Assembly: GCA_050184225.1 (NCBI GenBank)
Contig: JBFXAN010000069.1
Coordinates: 1 to 32,571, forward strand
From: JBFXAN01 sp050184225
GTDB lineage: Bacteria > Chloroflexota > Dehalococcoidia > CAUJGQ01
DNA: 32,571 bases
Direction of reading: 5' to 3'
Numbering within the stretch: position 1 is the first letter of the stretch; each line of letters starts with the position of its first letter. Position numbers and translations under genes: made by a program. Shown in pieces: positions 1-7,281 of the stretch. Under the pieces are notes generated by a model, which saw nothing but the letters and a program-made list of their open reading frames with translations, was not told the origin of the DNA and did not search any database.

Positions 1-2
1 AG

Positions 3-833
3 GTGAATGGACTGCGGCTCAGCTACGTCGATTGGGGTGAAACGGGCAGGCCGCCGATGGTATTGCTGCATGGCTTCTCCGCACAGGCGCGCTACTGGGA
101 CGGCTTCGCCGTCCACATGCGCGATGCCCATCATGTCTACGCGCTCGACCAGCGAGGTCACGGTGACAGCGACTGGGCGAGCGACTATCCCCAGGACGCG
201 ATGCCGTCCGACCTGTCTGCCTTCGTCGATCAACTCGGACTGGAACGATTCACCCTCGTCGGCCACTCGATGGGCGGCGGCGTCGCCTTCCGGTACACCG
301 CCGATCACCCGGAGCGGGTCGAGCGGCTGATCATCGAGGATTCATCGCTGCCGTCACCCGATCGTCCGCCGGTCTTCAACCCGGATAACTCCGTACAGCG
401 GTCATTGGCGAAGGATACCTTTGAGGACGAGGATGCGGTCGTCGCGCACCTGGCGCGGCAGAGTCCGGGCGTGAGTGAGGAGCGCCTCCGCCAGGTGATC
501 CCGATGTGGTACCGGCGGCGCGACGATGGCAGCTACACATTCAAGTTCGACCCAGCGCTGCGCAATCGCCTGCGCGCCGCCGATCAGAGCATGGAGGAGT
601 ACCAGCGGGCCGCCGCCGATCTGCGTCGAAAGCTGCAGGCGTTCACCGGTCCGATGCTGCTGGTGCGCGGCGGTGCGAGCGACATCCTCTCGCCAGAAGC
701 CGCTGAGGACACGGTTGCCGCGTTCGCCAACGGGACGCTGATCACGATCCCGGGCGCCGGACACAACGTCCACACCGACAATCCCCGCGCCTTCCGCGCC
801 ACCGTCCGCGATTGGCTTGGCCTGCAATCGTGA
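3..833 (+). CDS. alpha/beta hydrolase, possibly cut at its 5' end by the window edge
   Basis: Alpha/beta-fold serine hydrolase of about 276 residues. The oxyanion-side motif LLHGF is near residue 21, and the nucleophile elbow GHSMGG puts the catalytic serine at about residue 89. A late acidic residue (GASDIL) and the histidine in GAGHNVHTDNP complete the triad. The reading begins at GTG only two bases from the window edge. Family members usually have a few more residues before the NGLRLSYVDWG strand, so the true start may lie upstream. Substrate is unknown; esters, lactones and C-C bonds are all hydrolysed in this family. It is followed by a palindromic element and then a lactonase-like gene on the same strand, which fits a small-molecule degradation district. 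Family assignment is secure, substrate is not. Confidence 0.85.
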   Translation: MNGLRLSYVDWGETGRPPMVLLHGFSAQARYWDGFAVHMRDAHHVYALDQRGHGDSDWASDYPQDAMPSDLSAFVDQLGLERFTLVGHSMGGGVAFRYTADHPERVERLIIEDSSLPSPDRPPVFNPDNSVQRSLAKDTFEDEDAVVAHLARQSPGVSEERLRQVIPMWYRRRDDGSYTFKFDPALRNRLRAADQSMEEYQRAAADLRRKLQAFTGPMLLVRGGASDILSPEAAEDTVAAFANGTLITIPGAGHNVHTDNPRAFRATVRDWLGLQS

Positions 834-870
834 TCCTGGGAGTGAATTTGAGCCAACCCCCAGAAGCCGA

Positions 871-950
871 CATGTCATCCTGAGCATCAGCGAAGGATCT
901 CAGACACGGCCTCACCGCCAAGATCCTTCGCTGATGCTCAGGATGACATG
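871..950. repeat. palindromic element A, copy 1 (30-bp perfect arms)
   Basis: Two perfect inverted 30-bp arms (871-900 and 921-950) enclose a 20-base loop. The outer conserved part reads CATGTCATCCTGAGC, followed by a variable ATCA and then GCGAAGGATCT. The right arm carries the matching complement of the variable bases. It lies between two plus-strand genes and no reading frame in it is convincing. The element recurs at 2735, 5743 and 7109, and as a decayed copy at 19488. Confidence 0.95.
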
Positions 951-1005
951 CTGAACCTATGGCTCGCGGCAATGGTAATGCAACCAGTCGCGTTGGAGTT
1001 GAACG

Positions 1006-1908
1006 ATGAGAATTGAGAACGACCGGGGACTCTCCGACCTGTTGGCGGAGTCACAGGAGCGGGTGCTCTGTGGCGGCTTCGGCTTTACCGAGGGGGCGAT
1101 CTGGATACCGTCAGGAGGGTTCCTCCTCTTCAGCGATATCCCCGGCAACACGATCTTCCGATGGGCTCCGGGCGATACTGAAGCGACGCCATATCGTAAT
1201 CCGAGCCGGCATGCGAACGGCCACACGCTCGACCGAGAAGGTCGGTTGATCAGTTGCGAGCACTCCGGCCGCCGCGTGAGCCGCGCTCCGATCGGTGCGG
1301 ATGCCGCCGCGCTCACCGACCGGTTCGATGGCCAGCGCTACAACAGTCCGAACGATGTTGTCGTCCAGAGCAGCGGCGCGATCTACTTCACCGACCCGAA
1401 CTACGGCATCACCGGGACGGCGCGCGGCATGGGCGAACCAGGAGCGGTGCAGGAATTGACCTGCCAGGGCGTCTATCGGATCGCGCCGGACGGCACGGTC
1501 CAGCGCCTCCACGACGGCTTGAGCCAGCCGAACGGTCTTGCCTTCTCTCCGGACGAGCAGGTGCTCTACATCGGCGATTCGCAAGATAAGATCATCAACC
1601 GCTACGATGTGCAACCGGATGGGTCACTCGCCAACGAGGCGCTGTTCGTCGACATGCGCGGCGACGACCGGCCCGGCGCGCCCGACGGCATGAAGGTGGA
1701 CGAGGCCGGGCGGCTCTGGAGCACAGGCGCCGGTGGCGTCTGGGTGGTCGAGGCAGATGGCACGGTGCTGGGCCAGTTCGAGACGAACGAACACGCCGCC
1801 AACCTCTGCTTCGGCGGTCCCGGCTTCGCCACGCTCTATCTCTGCACGCGCACGACGATCAGCGCGATCGAAACGAACGTGCGCGGCATCGCACCCGGCT
1901 CGCGTTGA
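1006..1908 (+). CDS. SMP-30/gluconolactonase/LRE family protein
   Basis: A 300-residue six-bladed beta-propeller of the SMP-30/gluconolactonase family, which hydrolyses sugar lactones or related esters using one divalent metal. Expected metal and substrate residues appear in order: Glu in GFTEGAIW near residue 29, Asn in SQPNGLAFSPD in the middle, and Asp in GAPDGMKVDEAG in the last third. The ATG start is preceded by GGAG at a suitable distance, and the length matches the family. It has no signal peptide, so it is probably cytoplasmic. It sits among other catabolic enzymes, and a dehydratase of the enolase superfamily lies 2 kb away. That pairing is common in sugar-acid pathways, but the substrate cannot be read from the sequence. 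Confidence 0.88.
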   Translation: MRIENDRGLSDLLAESQERVLCGGFGFTEGAIWIPSGGFLLFSDIPGNTIFRWAPGDTEATPYRNPSRHANGHTLDREGRLISCEHSGRRVSRAPIGADAAALTDRFDGQRYNSPNDVVVQSSGAIYFTDPNYGITGTARGMGEPGAVQELTCQGVYRIAPDGTVQRLHDGLSQPNGLAFSPDEQVLYIGDSQDKIINRYDVQPDGSLANEALFVDMRGDDRPGAPDGMKVDEAGRLWSTGAGGVWVVEADGTVLGQFETNEHAANLCFGGPGFATLYLCTRTTISAIETNVRGIAPGSR

Positions 1909-1929
1909 TGGAGCGGTGAATGGCGCGCG

Positions 1930-2670
1930 TTACCACTCGACGAGGTAGCGCGCCCAGGGGAACGATGTATCGCTGACGGTGTAGGTCGTCGCGATCATGT
2001 TGCGCGGTTGGAGCAGGTGCCAGGGGTAGCCCTCGCTCGACTCCGGATAGCTGATGCTGCCCGCACCGAGGCGGCACTGCTTGATCGTGTAGTCGGGATC
2101 GACCTGGGTCATCTCCAGCACGGCGGGCGGCTTCTCATCCTGCACCGGCGGCGTCAGGCGCGGCGCGAGGATCGGGTCGTAGTGGATGTGCTCCGGGTCT
2201 GCCGGATGCAGGTCACGCATCGATACCACCGATACCGTCCGGCCGTTTTCATCGGCGACACTGCCCTCGATCGCGGCATCGGCGACATCGAGCCGCACCC
2301 GGCCGGGGCGGGCGGGGAAGCCCCAGATCTCGCGTAGCGCGGCCAGCGCCGCCGGCGGGCCGTCCACCACCGACTGGAGCGCGTAGCCGCGGGCACGGGT
2401 CTGCGAGCGGCAGACGACCAGCTGCGACGCCATCGCGAACGGTCCGACCGGTGACTCCGGGTAACGGACGATCAGGATCTGGGCATAGGGCGGCACCGGC
2501 TTCGCCAGCCCCGGCGGCAGCCAGTCGAGGGCGACATCGCGGTCGATCTCGAACAGCGTCTGGAGGATCTGCGCGTCCGGCAGCGGCCAGGGCGGTGGCG
2601 GATACAGCGGCGCGACGAAGGGCGTCGTGTAGGGAACCCGCTCGCGGCTCAGCCGTCCAAACTCAGGCAT
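1930..2670 (-). CDS. acetoacetate decarboxylase-like protein lacking the Schiff-base lysine
   Basis: A 246-residue member of the acetoacetate decarboxylase (ADC) superfamily. The core segment REIWGFPARPGRVRL (about residues 113-127) aligns with RELSAYPKKLGYPKL of the clostridial enzyme. The two lysines there, the Schiff-base Lys115 and its neighbour Lys116, are replaced by Ala120 and Arg121. The later segment AVLEMTQVDPDY fits the second half of the fold. True decarboxylation by the classical route therefore looks impossible; related ADC-like proteins act as aldolases, dehydratases or have no known activity. It is convergent with the lactonase gene, whose stop is only about 20 bases away. Superfamily assignment is good, reaction unknown. 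Confidence 0.78.
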   Translation of the reverse strand: MPEFGRLSRERVPYTTPFVAPLYPPPPWPLPDAQILQTLFEIDRDVALDWLPPGLAKPVPPYAQILIVRYPESPVGPFAMASQLVVCRSQTRARGYALQSVVDGPPAALAALREIWGFPARPGRVRLDVADAAIEGSVADENGRTVSVVSMRDLHPADPEHIHYDPILAPRLTPPVQDEKPPAVLEMTQVDPDYTIKQCRLGAGSISYPESSEGYPWHLLQPRNMIATTYTVSDTSFPWARYLVEW

Positions 2671-2734
2671 GTCGTTCCTCCAACGCGCTGCGTGTCTAGC
2701 AGTGATCGCTTACGGCAACTCGAATGACACGCGA

Positions 2735-2810
2735 TGTCATCCTGAGCGCCAGCGAAGGATCTCGGAGGCAGTCTCACTACCGAGATCCTTCGCTGGCGCT
2801 CAGGACGACA
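2735..2810. repeat. palindromic element A, copy 2 (31-bp arms, one mismatch)
   Basis: Arms 2735-2765 and 2780-2810 pair with a single mismatch (a T in one arm faces the equivalent of a C change in GGACGACA) around a 14-base loop. The variable block is GCCA in the left arm and its complement TGGC in the right. It lies between the ADC-like gene and the flavin oxidoreductase gene, both on the minus strand. Confidence 0.93.
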
Positions 2811-2844
2811 AGGTAACCGATCCGCTTACTTCTCGATCATCAAG

Positions 2845-3969
2845 CTAGTTGCCGGCGGCGTGCACGGGTGTTTTGAAGCTGCCGGTTGTCTCGGTCCGCT
2901 CGAACTTCGGCATCACCTGGTCGGCGAAGAGACGCAGGGATTTCAGCACCTTCTCCTGCGGGATCACCTCGGCGGCGTTGAGCAGGAAGGCAACGCAGTC
3001 GACGCCCATCTCCTCCCACATCTTCAATTGGTCGACGACGTTGTCGGGGTCGCCGATGGCGAAGCCGTCGCGGATCTGTGCCTCGCCGGACTGGTTCGTC
3101 GATTGGGCGCGGAGAGAGTAGAGCAGTCCGGCGGATGCATATGCCTTCGCCGGGTACGCCTGCTTGATCCCAACCGTCTGCTGAGCGAGGTAGTTGAAGG
3201 TGCCGATCAGCTTGCGACCCCACTCCCGCCCCTGCTCACGGTCCTCGTCGACATAGAGCCAGTTGAGCGTGTTCACCTGCTCGTTGACGAAGGCGCCGAC
3301 CGGTTGGCAGTCCTTGATGATCCGGCGGTAGTCGGCGATGCGGCCCTCCTGGTCCTTGGGCGTGCCGATCGAGACGCCGAGCATGCCGATGCCGCGCTCC
3401 GCCGCCTGGGTGGCCGTCTCCGGACTGCTCACCGCAACCCAGAGCGGCGGGTGCGGCTTCTGATACGGTTTGGGCACGACCGTGCGCGGCGGGAAGGACC
3501 AGTACGGGCTCTCCCAGGAGAAGACCTCATCCTGCCAGATGCGCGGGATCGCGCGGAGGGCGTCATCCCACATGTTCTTCGTCTCGTCGGGGTCGGCGCG
3601 GAAGCCACCCAGCTCGGTCCAGGTGGTCGAGCGGCCGGTGCCGAACTCCAGACGCCCATCGGAGACGAGGTCGAGCGTCGCCGCCCGCTCGGCACAGCGG
3701 ACCGGGTGATTGAAGGGCGGCAGGATCGTCATGATGCCGTGACCGATGCGGATACGCTTGGTCTGCATCGCGGCGGCGGTGAGGAAGACCTCGGGCGCCG
3801 AGCAGTGCGAATACTCCTCGAGGAAGTGATGCTCGACCGCCCAGACCTGGTCGAAACCGAGTTCGTCGGCGAGGCGGATCTGCTCGAGTGCGTTCTGATA
3901 GACCTGCCACTCACTCACGTCGGACCACGGCCGCGGCACCGACAGCTCGAAGAAGATCGCGAACTTCAT
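2845..3969 (-). CDS. LLM-class flavin-dependent oxidoreductase
   Basis: A 374-residue luciferase-like TIM-barrel flavoprotein, which uses reduced FMN or F420 to oxidise or monooxygenate small molecules. The N-terminus MKFAIFFELSVPRPW, the segment WAVEHHFLEEYSHCSAPEVF and the downstream RIGHGIMTILPPFNHPVR are characteristic of this class. The start is supported by a GGGAGG sequence just upstream. The C-terminal half (IGDPDNVVDQLKMWEEMGVDCVAFLL) matches the usual end of the barrel. It could be co-transcribed with the ADC-like gene downstream, with the 2735 palindrome between them. The cofactor and substrate cannot be decided from sequence alone. Confidence 0.9.
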   Translation of the reverse strand: MKFAIFFELSVPRPWSDVSEWQVYQNALEQIRLADELGFDQVWAVEHHFLEEYSHCSAPEVFLTAAAMQTKRIRIGHGIMTILPPFNHPVRCAERAATLDLVSDGRLEFGTGRSTTWTELGGFRADPDETKNMWDDALRAIPRIWQDEVFSWESPYWSFPPRTVVPKPYQKPHPPLWVAVSSPETATQAAERGIGMLGVSIGTPKDQEGRIADYRRIIKDCQPVGAFVNEQVNTLNWLYVDEDREQGREWGRKLIGTFNYLAQQTVGIKQAYPAKAYASAGLLYSLRAQSTNQSGEAQIRDGFAIGDPDNVVDQLKMWEEMGVDCVAFLLNAAEVIPQEKVLKSLRLFADQVMPKFERTETTGSFKTPVHAAGN

Positions 3970-4093
3970 CCTGTCCTCCCTGTCCTAAAACGCGAGGGCG
4001 CCGATTGCCATCCGGATGCGGAGCTTCCCCGTGCATACTACGCCTTGATGCTCCGATCCGTAATGCGTCGCGTGGAGGCCGAGATCCCCGTGT

Positions 4094-5245
4094 TCAGAAT
4101 GCCTCGTCAGCGGGATGGGGGAGCGCGCGGGCCGGAAACTCGCGGTAGGGGTAGCGGGCCATCACGTCCTCACGCAATTCCAGACCGAGACCTGGGCCGG
4201 TCGGAAGGTCGATGGAACCATCCTGCACGACGAAGGGCTGCGCTGAGATCTCGTCGCCCCGCGGCCGAAAATTGACGAAGTACTCGGTGATGAGGAAGTT
4301 GGGAATACACGCCGCCACCTGGAGCGTCGCCGCCAGCCCGATCGTCGTGCTGTTGTAGTTGTGCGGCGAGACGACGACGAGATACGGCTCGGCCATCGCC
4401 GCAATCTCCTTCAGTTCGAGGATGCCGCCGGTGTTGCAGACGTCGGGGTTGATGATCTCGGCGGCCTGCTTCTCGAAGACCTCGCGGAACTCCGCCTTGG
4501 TGTAGAGCTCCTCACCGGTGACGACCGGCAATCGTATCGCGTGGGCGGCGGTCGCCAGCGCGTCAAGATTCCGCGCCGACACCGGCTCCTCGAACCAGAA
4601 CGGGCGAAACTCCTCCATCCGCTCGGCGATGCGGACGGCGTGCATCGGCGCCAGGCGGCGGTGGACCTCGACCAGGATCTCGACATCGGGACCGACGGCC
4701 TCGCGCACGGCGCGGACGTTCTCGATGGCCGCCTCTTCGACCGAGCGGTCGATGTGGGTGCGCCAGGGTCCGGGGAACGGATCGAACTTGAGGGCACGAT
4801 GGCCGCGCTTCACCGTCTCTTCGGCGAGCCGCGCGAGCGTGTCCGGGTCTTTGGCGCCGTGGTACCAGCCGTTGGCGTAGACGCGGATCTTCGTGCGGCA
4901 GGCGCCGCCGAGCAAGTTGTAAACCGGCTGTCCCGCCGCCTTGCCGACGATGTCCCACAGCGCCTGCTCGATGCCGCTGAGGGCGGAATAGAACTCCATC
5001 GCGCCGCGCTTGCCGGCGTAGTCGTGATAGGCCATGAAGGTGAAGTGCTTGATTTGATGCGGGTCGCGGCCGGTGAGATAGCGACCGAGCTGGGTGATGT
5101 GCGGAATGATGCTCTGGTCGCGGTCGGACTGCGTATAGCACTCGCCCCAGCCGCTGATGCCGGCGTCGGTATCGACCCGCACAAACAGCCAGTTCTTGCC
5201 CGCTCCTGGATCGACAATCACGCTCCTGACGCCGGTGACGCGCAT
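4094..5245 (-). CDS. mandelate racemase/muconate lactonizing enzyme (enolase superfamily), sugar-acid dehydratase-like
   Basis: A 383-residue enolase-superfamily enzyme, with a capping domain (about 1-125) and a barrel (about 130-350). The likely metal ligands are Glu193 in VEVHRRLAP, Glu219 or Glu220 in FWFEEPV, and Glu245 in TGEELY. His295 in SPHN is a plausible general acid/base, and His195 stands beside the first ligand as in mannonate/galactonate-type dehydratases. The first ligand is usually Asp in those groups, so Glu193 is a small oddity. The start is the ATG at 5245, preceded by GGAGG; a longer frame to 5332 exists but reads poorly. Dehydration of an aldonic acid is the best guess, giving a 2-keto-3-deoxy acid. 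Confidence 0.85.
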   Translation of the reverse strand: MRVTGVRSVIVDPGAGKNWLFVRVDTDAGISGWGECYTQSDRDQSIIPHITQLGRYLTGRDPHQIKHFTFMAYHDYAGKRGAMEFYSALSGIEQALWDIVGKAAGQPVYNLLGGACRTKIRVYANGWYHGAKDPDTLARLAEETVKRGHRALKFDPFPGPWRTHIDRSVEEAAIENVRAVREAVGPDVEILVEVHRRLAPMHAVRIAERMEEFRPFWFEEPVSARNLDALATAAHAIRLPVVTGEELYTKAEFREVFEKQAAEIINPDVCNTGGILELKEIAAMAEPYLVVVSPHNYNSTTIGLAATLQVAACIPNFLITEYFVNFRPRGDEISAQPFVVQDGSIDLPTGPGLGLELREDVMARYPYREFPARALPHPADEAF

Positions 5246-5402
5246 CTGCTGTGCCCTCCGTATGAGTTTGCGATGGCCGACACGGATATTGCCGGGCGCC
5301 GTCTGGGCGATGCCAGCGCGGCCGGGGTGCATCGTAGCAGCCGCCGCGCGTCGGTGCGGTGGGTGTGGCAGAATGGGGCATCACCGCGAGGAGAAGCGTT
5401 CC

Positions 5403-5711
5403 ATGGCAGACGTGTTGACGGTCGTGGCGAAAGTGCGCGCGGCCCCGGGCAAGGGGGACGCGCTGGCGGCGCTGCTGTCCGAGCAAGCGGCGGCAGTGCG
5501 ACAGGCGGAGCCGGGCTGCATCGCCTATCGGCCGCATCGTTCGACCAGCGACCCGGACCTCTTCATCTTCTACGAGCAGTATGCCGATGACACCGCCTTC
5601 GATGCGCATCGCACCGCGCCGCACCTGGCCGCCTTTCGGGAGCGTCGCGAGCGCGAAGGCCTGACCGAGGGCGCCGTCGAGGTGGAGATCTATCGCTCGC
5701 TCACTGACTGA
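5403..5711 (+). CDS. antibiotic biosynthesis monooxygenase (ABM) domain protein
   Basis: A 102-residue single-domain protein of the ABM/YgiN ferredoxin-like fold. The motif ACEPGCIAYR-like segment is present as AEPGCIAYRPHRS, followed by FIFYEQYADDTAFDAHRTAPHL, the signature half of the family. Members are small dimers that act as cofactor-free quinone or quinol monooxygenases, or as binding proteins. The start is chosen at ATG 5403 because AGGAG precedes it; the open frame runs further upstream without family similarity. It is divergent from the dehydratase gene, with about 157 bases between the starts that must hold both promoters. The chemistry is unknown. Confidence 0.88.
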   Translation: MADVLTVVAKVRAAPGKGDALAALLSEQAAAVRQAEPGCIAYRPHRSTSDPDLFIFYEQYADDTAFDAHRTAPHLAAFRERREREGLTEGAVEVEIYRSLTD

Positions 5712-5742
5712 GACCGTGGAATGGGACATCGAGCCTCGGTCA

Positions 5743-5824
5743 CCATGTCATCCTGAGCGGCAGCGAAGGATCTCGGAGGTTGAGCTGCGTCTGAGATCCT
5801 TCGCTGCCGCTCAGGATGACATGG
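5743..5824. repeat. palindromic element A, copy 3 (32-bp perfect arms)
   Basis: Perfect arms 5743-5774 and 5793-5824 surround an 18-base loop. The variable block is GGCA, matched by TGCC in the right arm. It lies between the ABM gene and the amidohydrolase gene, both on the plus strand, and ends about 45 bases before the amidohydrolase start. If transcribed it would form a very stable hairpin in that leader. Confidence 0.95.
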
Positions 5825-5869
5825 ATTGGTGTTGATGCTGGTTCGAGGACGTTCGGAGAGGCAACGACA

Positions 5870-7048
5870 ATGTATGACCTCGTGCTCAAGGGCGGAATGG
5901 TGATCGATCCGTCCACCGGACTCAACGGCGCCAACGACATCGCCGTGCAGGACGGACTGATCTCCGCGATTGCGCCCGAGATCGACGACACGGAGGCGAC
6001 GCGGACGATCGACGTTGGCGGCAAAGTAGTGACGCCCGGCCTGATCGACCTGCATGCGCACGTCTTTGACGGCATGAGCCGCACCGGGGTGAATCCAGAC
6101 CTCGCCGGTGTCTACGCCGGCGTGACGACGATCGTCGACGCGGGCAGTTCCGGCGCCGCGACCTTCGGCGCGTTCCCTCGGTACATTATCCCGAACTGCG
6201 AAACCGAGGTGATCCCCTTCCTCCACATCTGTCAGACGGGGCTATCGACCAACCCGGACATCATCGCCGCGAGCAGCATCGACGTCGATGACACGCTGCG
6301 CGTCGTCGAGCGGTCCGGCGGCCTGATCCGCGGCATCAAGGCGCGGATGGTGTCGCCCGCACTGGAGATCCTGGGGATGGAGATGCCGCGGCTGGCGAAG
6401 CGGGCAGCGCGGGAGAGCGGCACGCGGCTGATGGTGCACATCGGCGACACGGCCAAGCGGTACGACCCGAAGGTGATCCACGAGTTGCTGCCGCTGCTGG
6501 AGCCGGGGGATATCCTCACGCACTTCTTCACGGCCAACCCCGGCGGCGTGCTCGACACCACCGGCCGGCTCGTGCCGGAGGCGCGCGAGGCCGCCGACCG
6601 CGGCGTCTGGTTCGACACCGCGCACGGGCGGATGAACTTCAGCTTCGAGGTTGGCCGTCGCATCCTCGATCAGGGGCTGCTGCCGCACTGCATCAGCACC
6701 GACCTGACCGTACCGGGGCGGCTGGCGACGGTGCACAGCATGACCGAGATGATGACCCGGTTCCTCGGGCTTGGCTTCACGCTGCCGCAGGTGGTGACGA
6801 TGTGCACCGCAAATCCGGCGAAGGCGGTCGGCGCGGAGGACCGGCTCGGCAGCCTCGCGGTCGGGCGGCAGGCCGACATCTCGGTGCTGGAGATCCGCGA
6901 CGGCGACTGGATGGTGTACGACGCGCTCGGCGCCGGCCTGGGCGTCACCAAGGCGGTCGTGCCCTTCCTCACCGTGAAGCGCGGCAAACTGTTTACCCCC
7001 GACTGGGGACCGCGTCCGTGGGGATGGGAGCCGGACCCGGCGCGGTAA
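5870..7048 (+). CDS. amidohydrolase/deacetylase family metallohydrolase
   Basis: A 392-residue amidohydrolase-superfamily enzyme. It opens with the small beta-sandwich segment MYDLVLKGGMVIDPSTG. The metal motif HAH follows near residue 63 in GLIDLHAHVFD. GIKARM near residue 162 carries the lysine expected to be carboxylated and to bridge the two metals. Further metal histidines are in MVHIGD and in LTHFF, and the late Asp is probably in CISTDLTVPG. The overall pattern resembles the EF_0837/AHA_3915-type deacetylase group, often labelled dihydroorotase-like. The start at 5870 has GGAGAGG upstream; an in-frame ATG at 5816 would begin inside the palindrome and is rejected. Substrate unknown, probably a cyclic amide or N-acyl compound. 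Confidence 0.88.
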   Translation: MYDLVLKGGMVIDPSTGLNGANDIAVQDGLISAIAPEIDDTEATRTIDVGGKVVTPGLIDLHAHVFDGMSRTGVNPDLAGVYAGVTTIVDAGSSGAATFGAFPRYIIPNCETEVIPFLHICQTGLSTNPDIIAASSIDVDDTLRVVERSGGLIRGIKARMVSPALEILGMEMPRLAKRAARESGTRLMVHIGDTAKRYDPKVIHELLPLLEPGDILTHFFTANPGGVLDTTGRLVPEAREAADRGVWFDTAHGRMNFSFEVGRRILDQGLLPHCISTDLTVPGRLATVHSMTEMMTRFLGLGFTLPQVVTMCTANPAKAVGAEDRLGSLAVGRQADISVLEIRDGDWMVYDALGAGLGVTKAVVPFLTVKRGKLFTPDWGPRPWGWEPDPAR

Positions 7049-7108
7049 CCTATCTCATGCAACTCATCAGCACAAACAAACGTCTCAGCAAGTGGTATTA
7101 ATGAATTG

Positions 7109-7186
7109 CATGTCATCCTGAGCGAAGCGAAGGATCTCGAACGTTTGCTATAGTCTGAGATCCTTCGCTTCGCTCAGGATGACATG
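7109..7186. repeat. palindromic element A, copy 4 (30-bp perfect arms)
   Basis: Perfect arms 7109-7138 and 7157-7186 with an 18-base loop. The variable block is shorter here (GAA, so the stem reads GAGCGAAGCGAAGG), and the right arm is shortened to match. AT-rich flanks extend the symmetry imperfectly: TTAATGAATT on the left and AATTGATATTA on the right. It lies just past the amidohydrolase stop, facing the convergent dehydrogenase gene, and could act as a bidirectional terminator, though it has no clear U-tract. Confidence 0.95.
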
Positions 7187-7281
7187 AATTGATATTAGTT
7201 CCATAAAGAAAACGCCGTTTGAGTGATAAGCGATCCATTAATCGTGCTATACATTCGCTTTTTCAGGAAGATATACGCATG

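Noticed and set aside
2860..5590. Long plus-strand frames (471 and 409 codons) opposite the flavin oxidoreductase and dehydratase genes
   Set aside because: They lie antisense to well-recognised enzymes, have no family signature, and are what high-GC codon bias produces on the opposite strand.
871..7186. CRISPR array or simple tandem repeats as explanation for element A
   Set aside because: Copies are 1.4-2.9 kb apart with genes between them, and each is an inverted pair, not a direct repeat with unique spacers.
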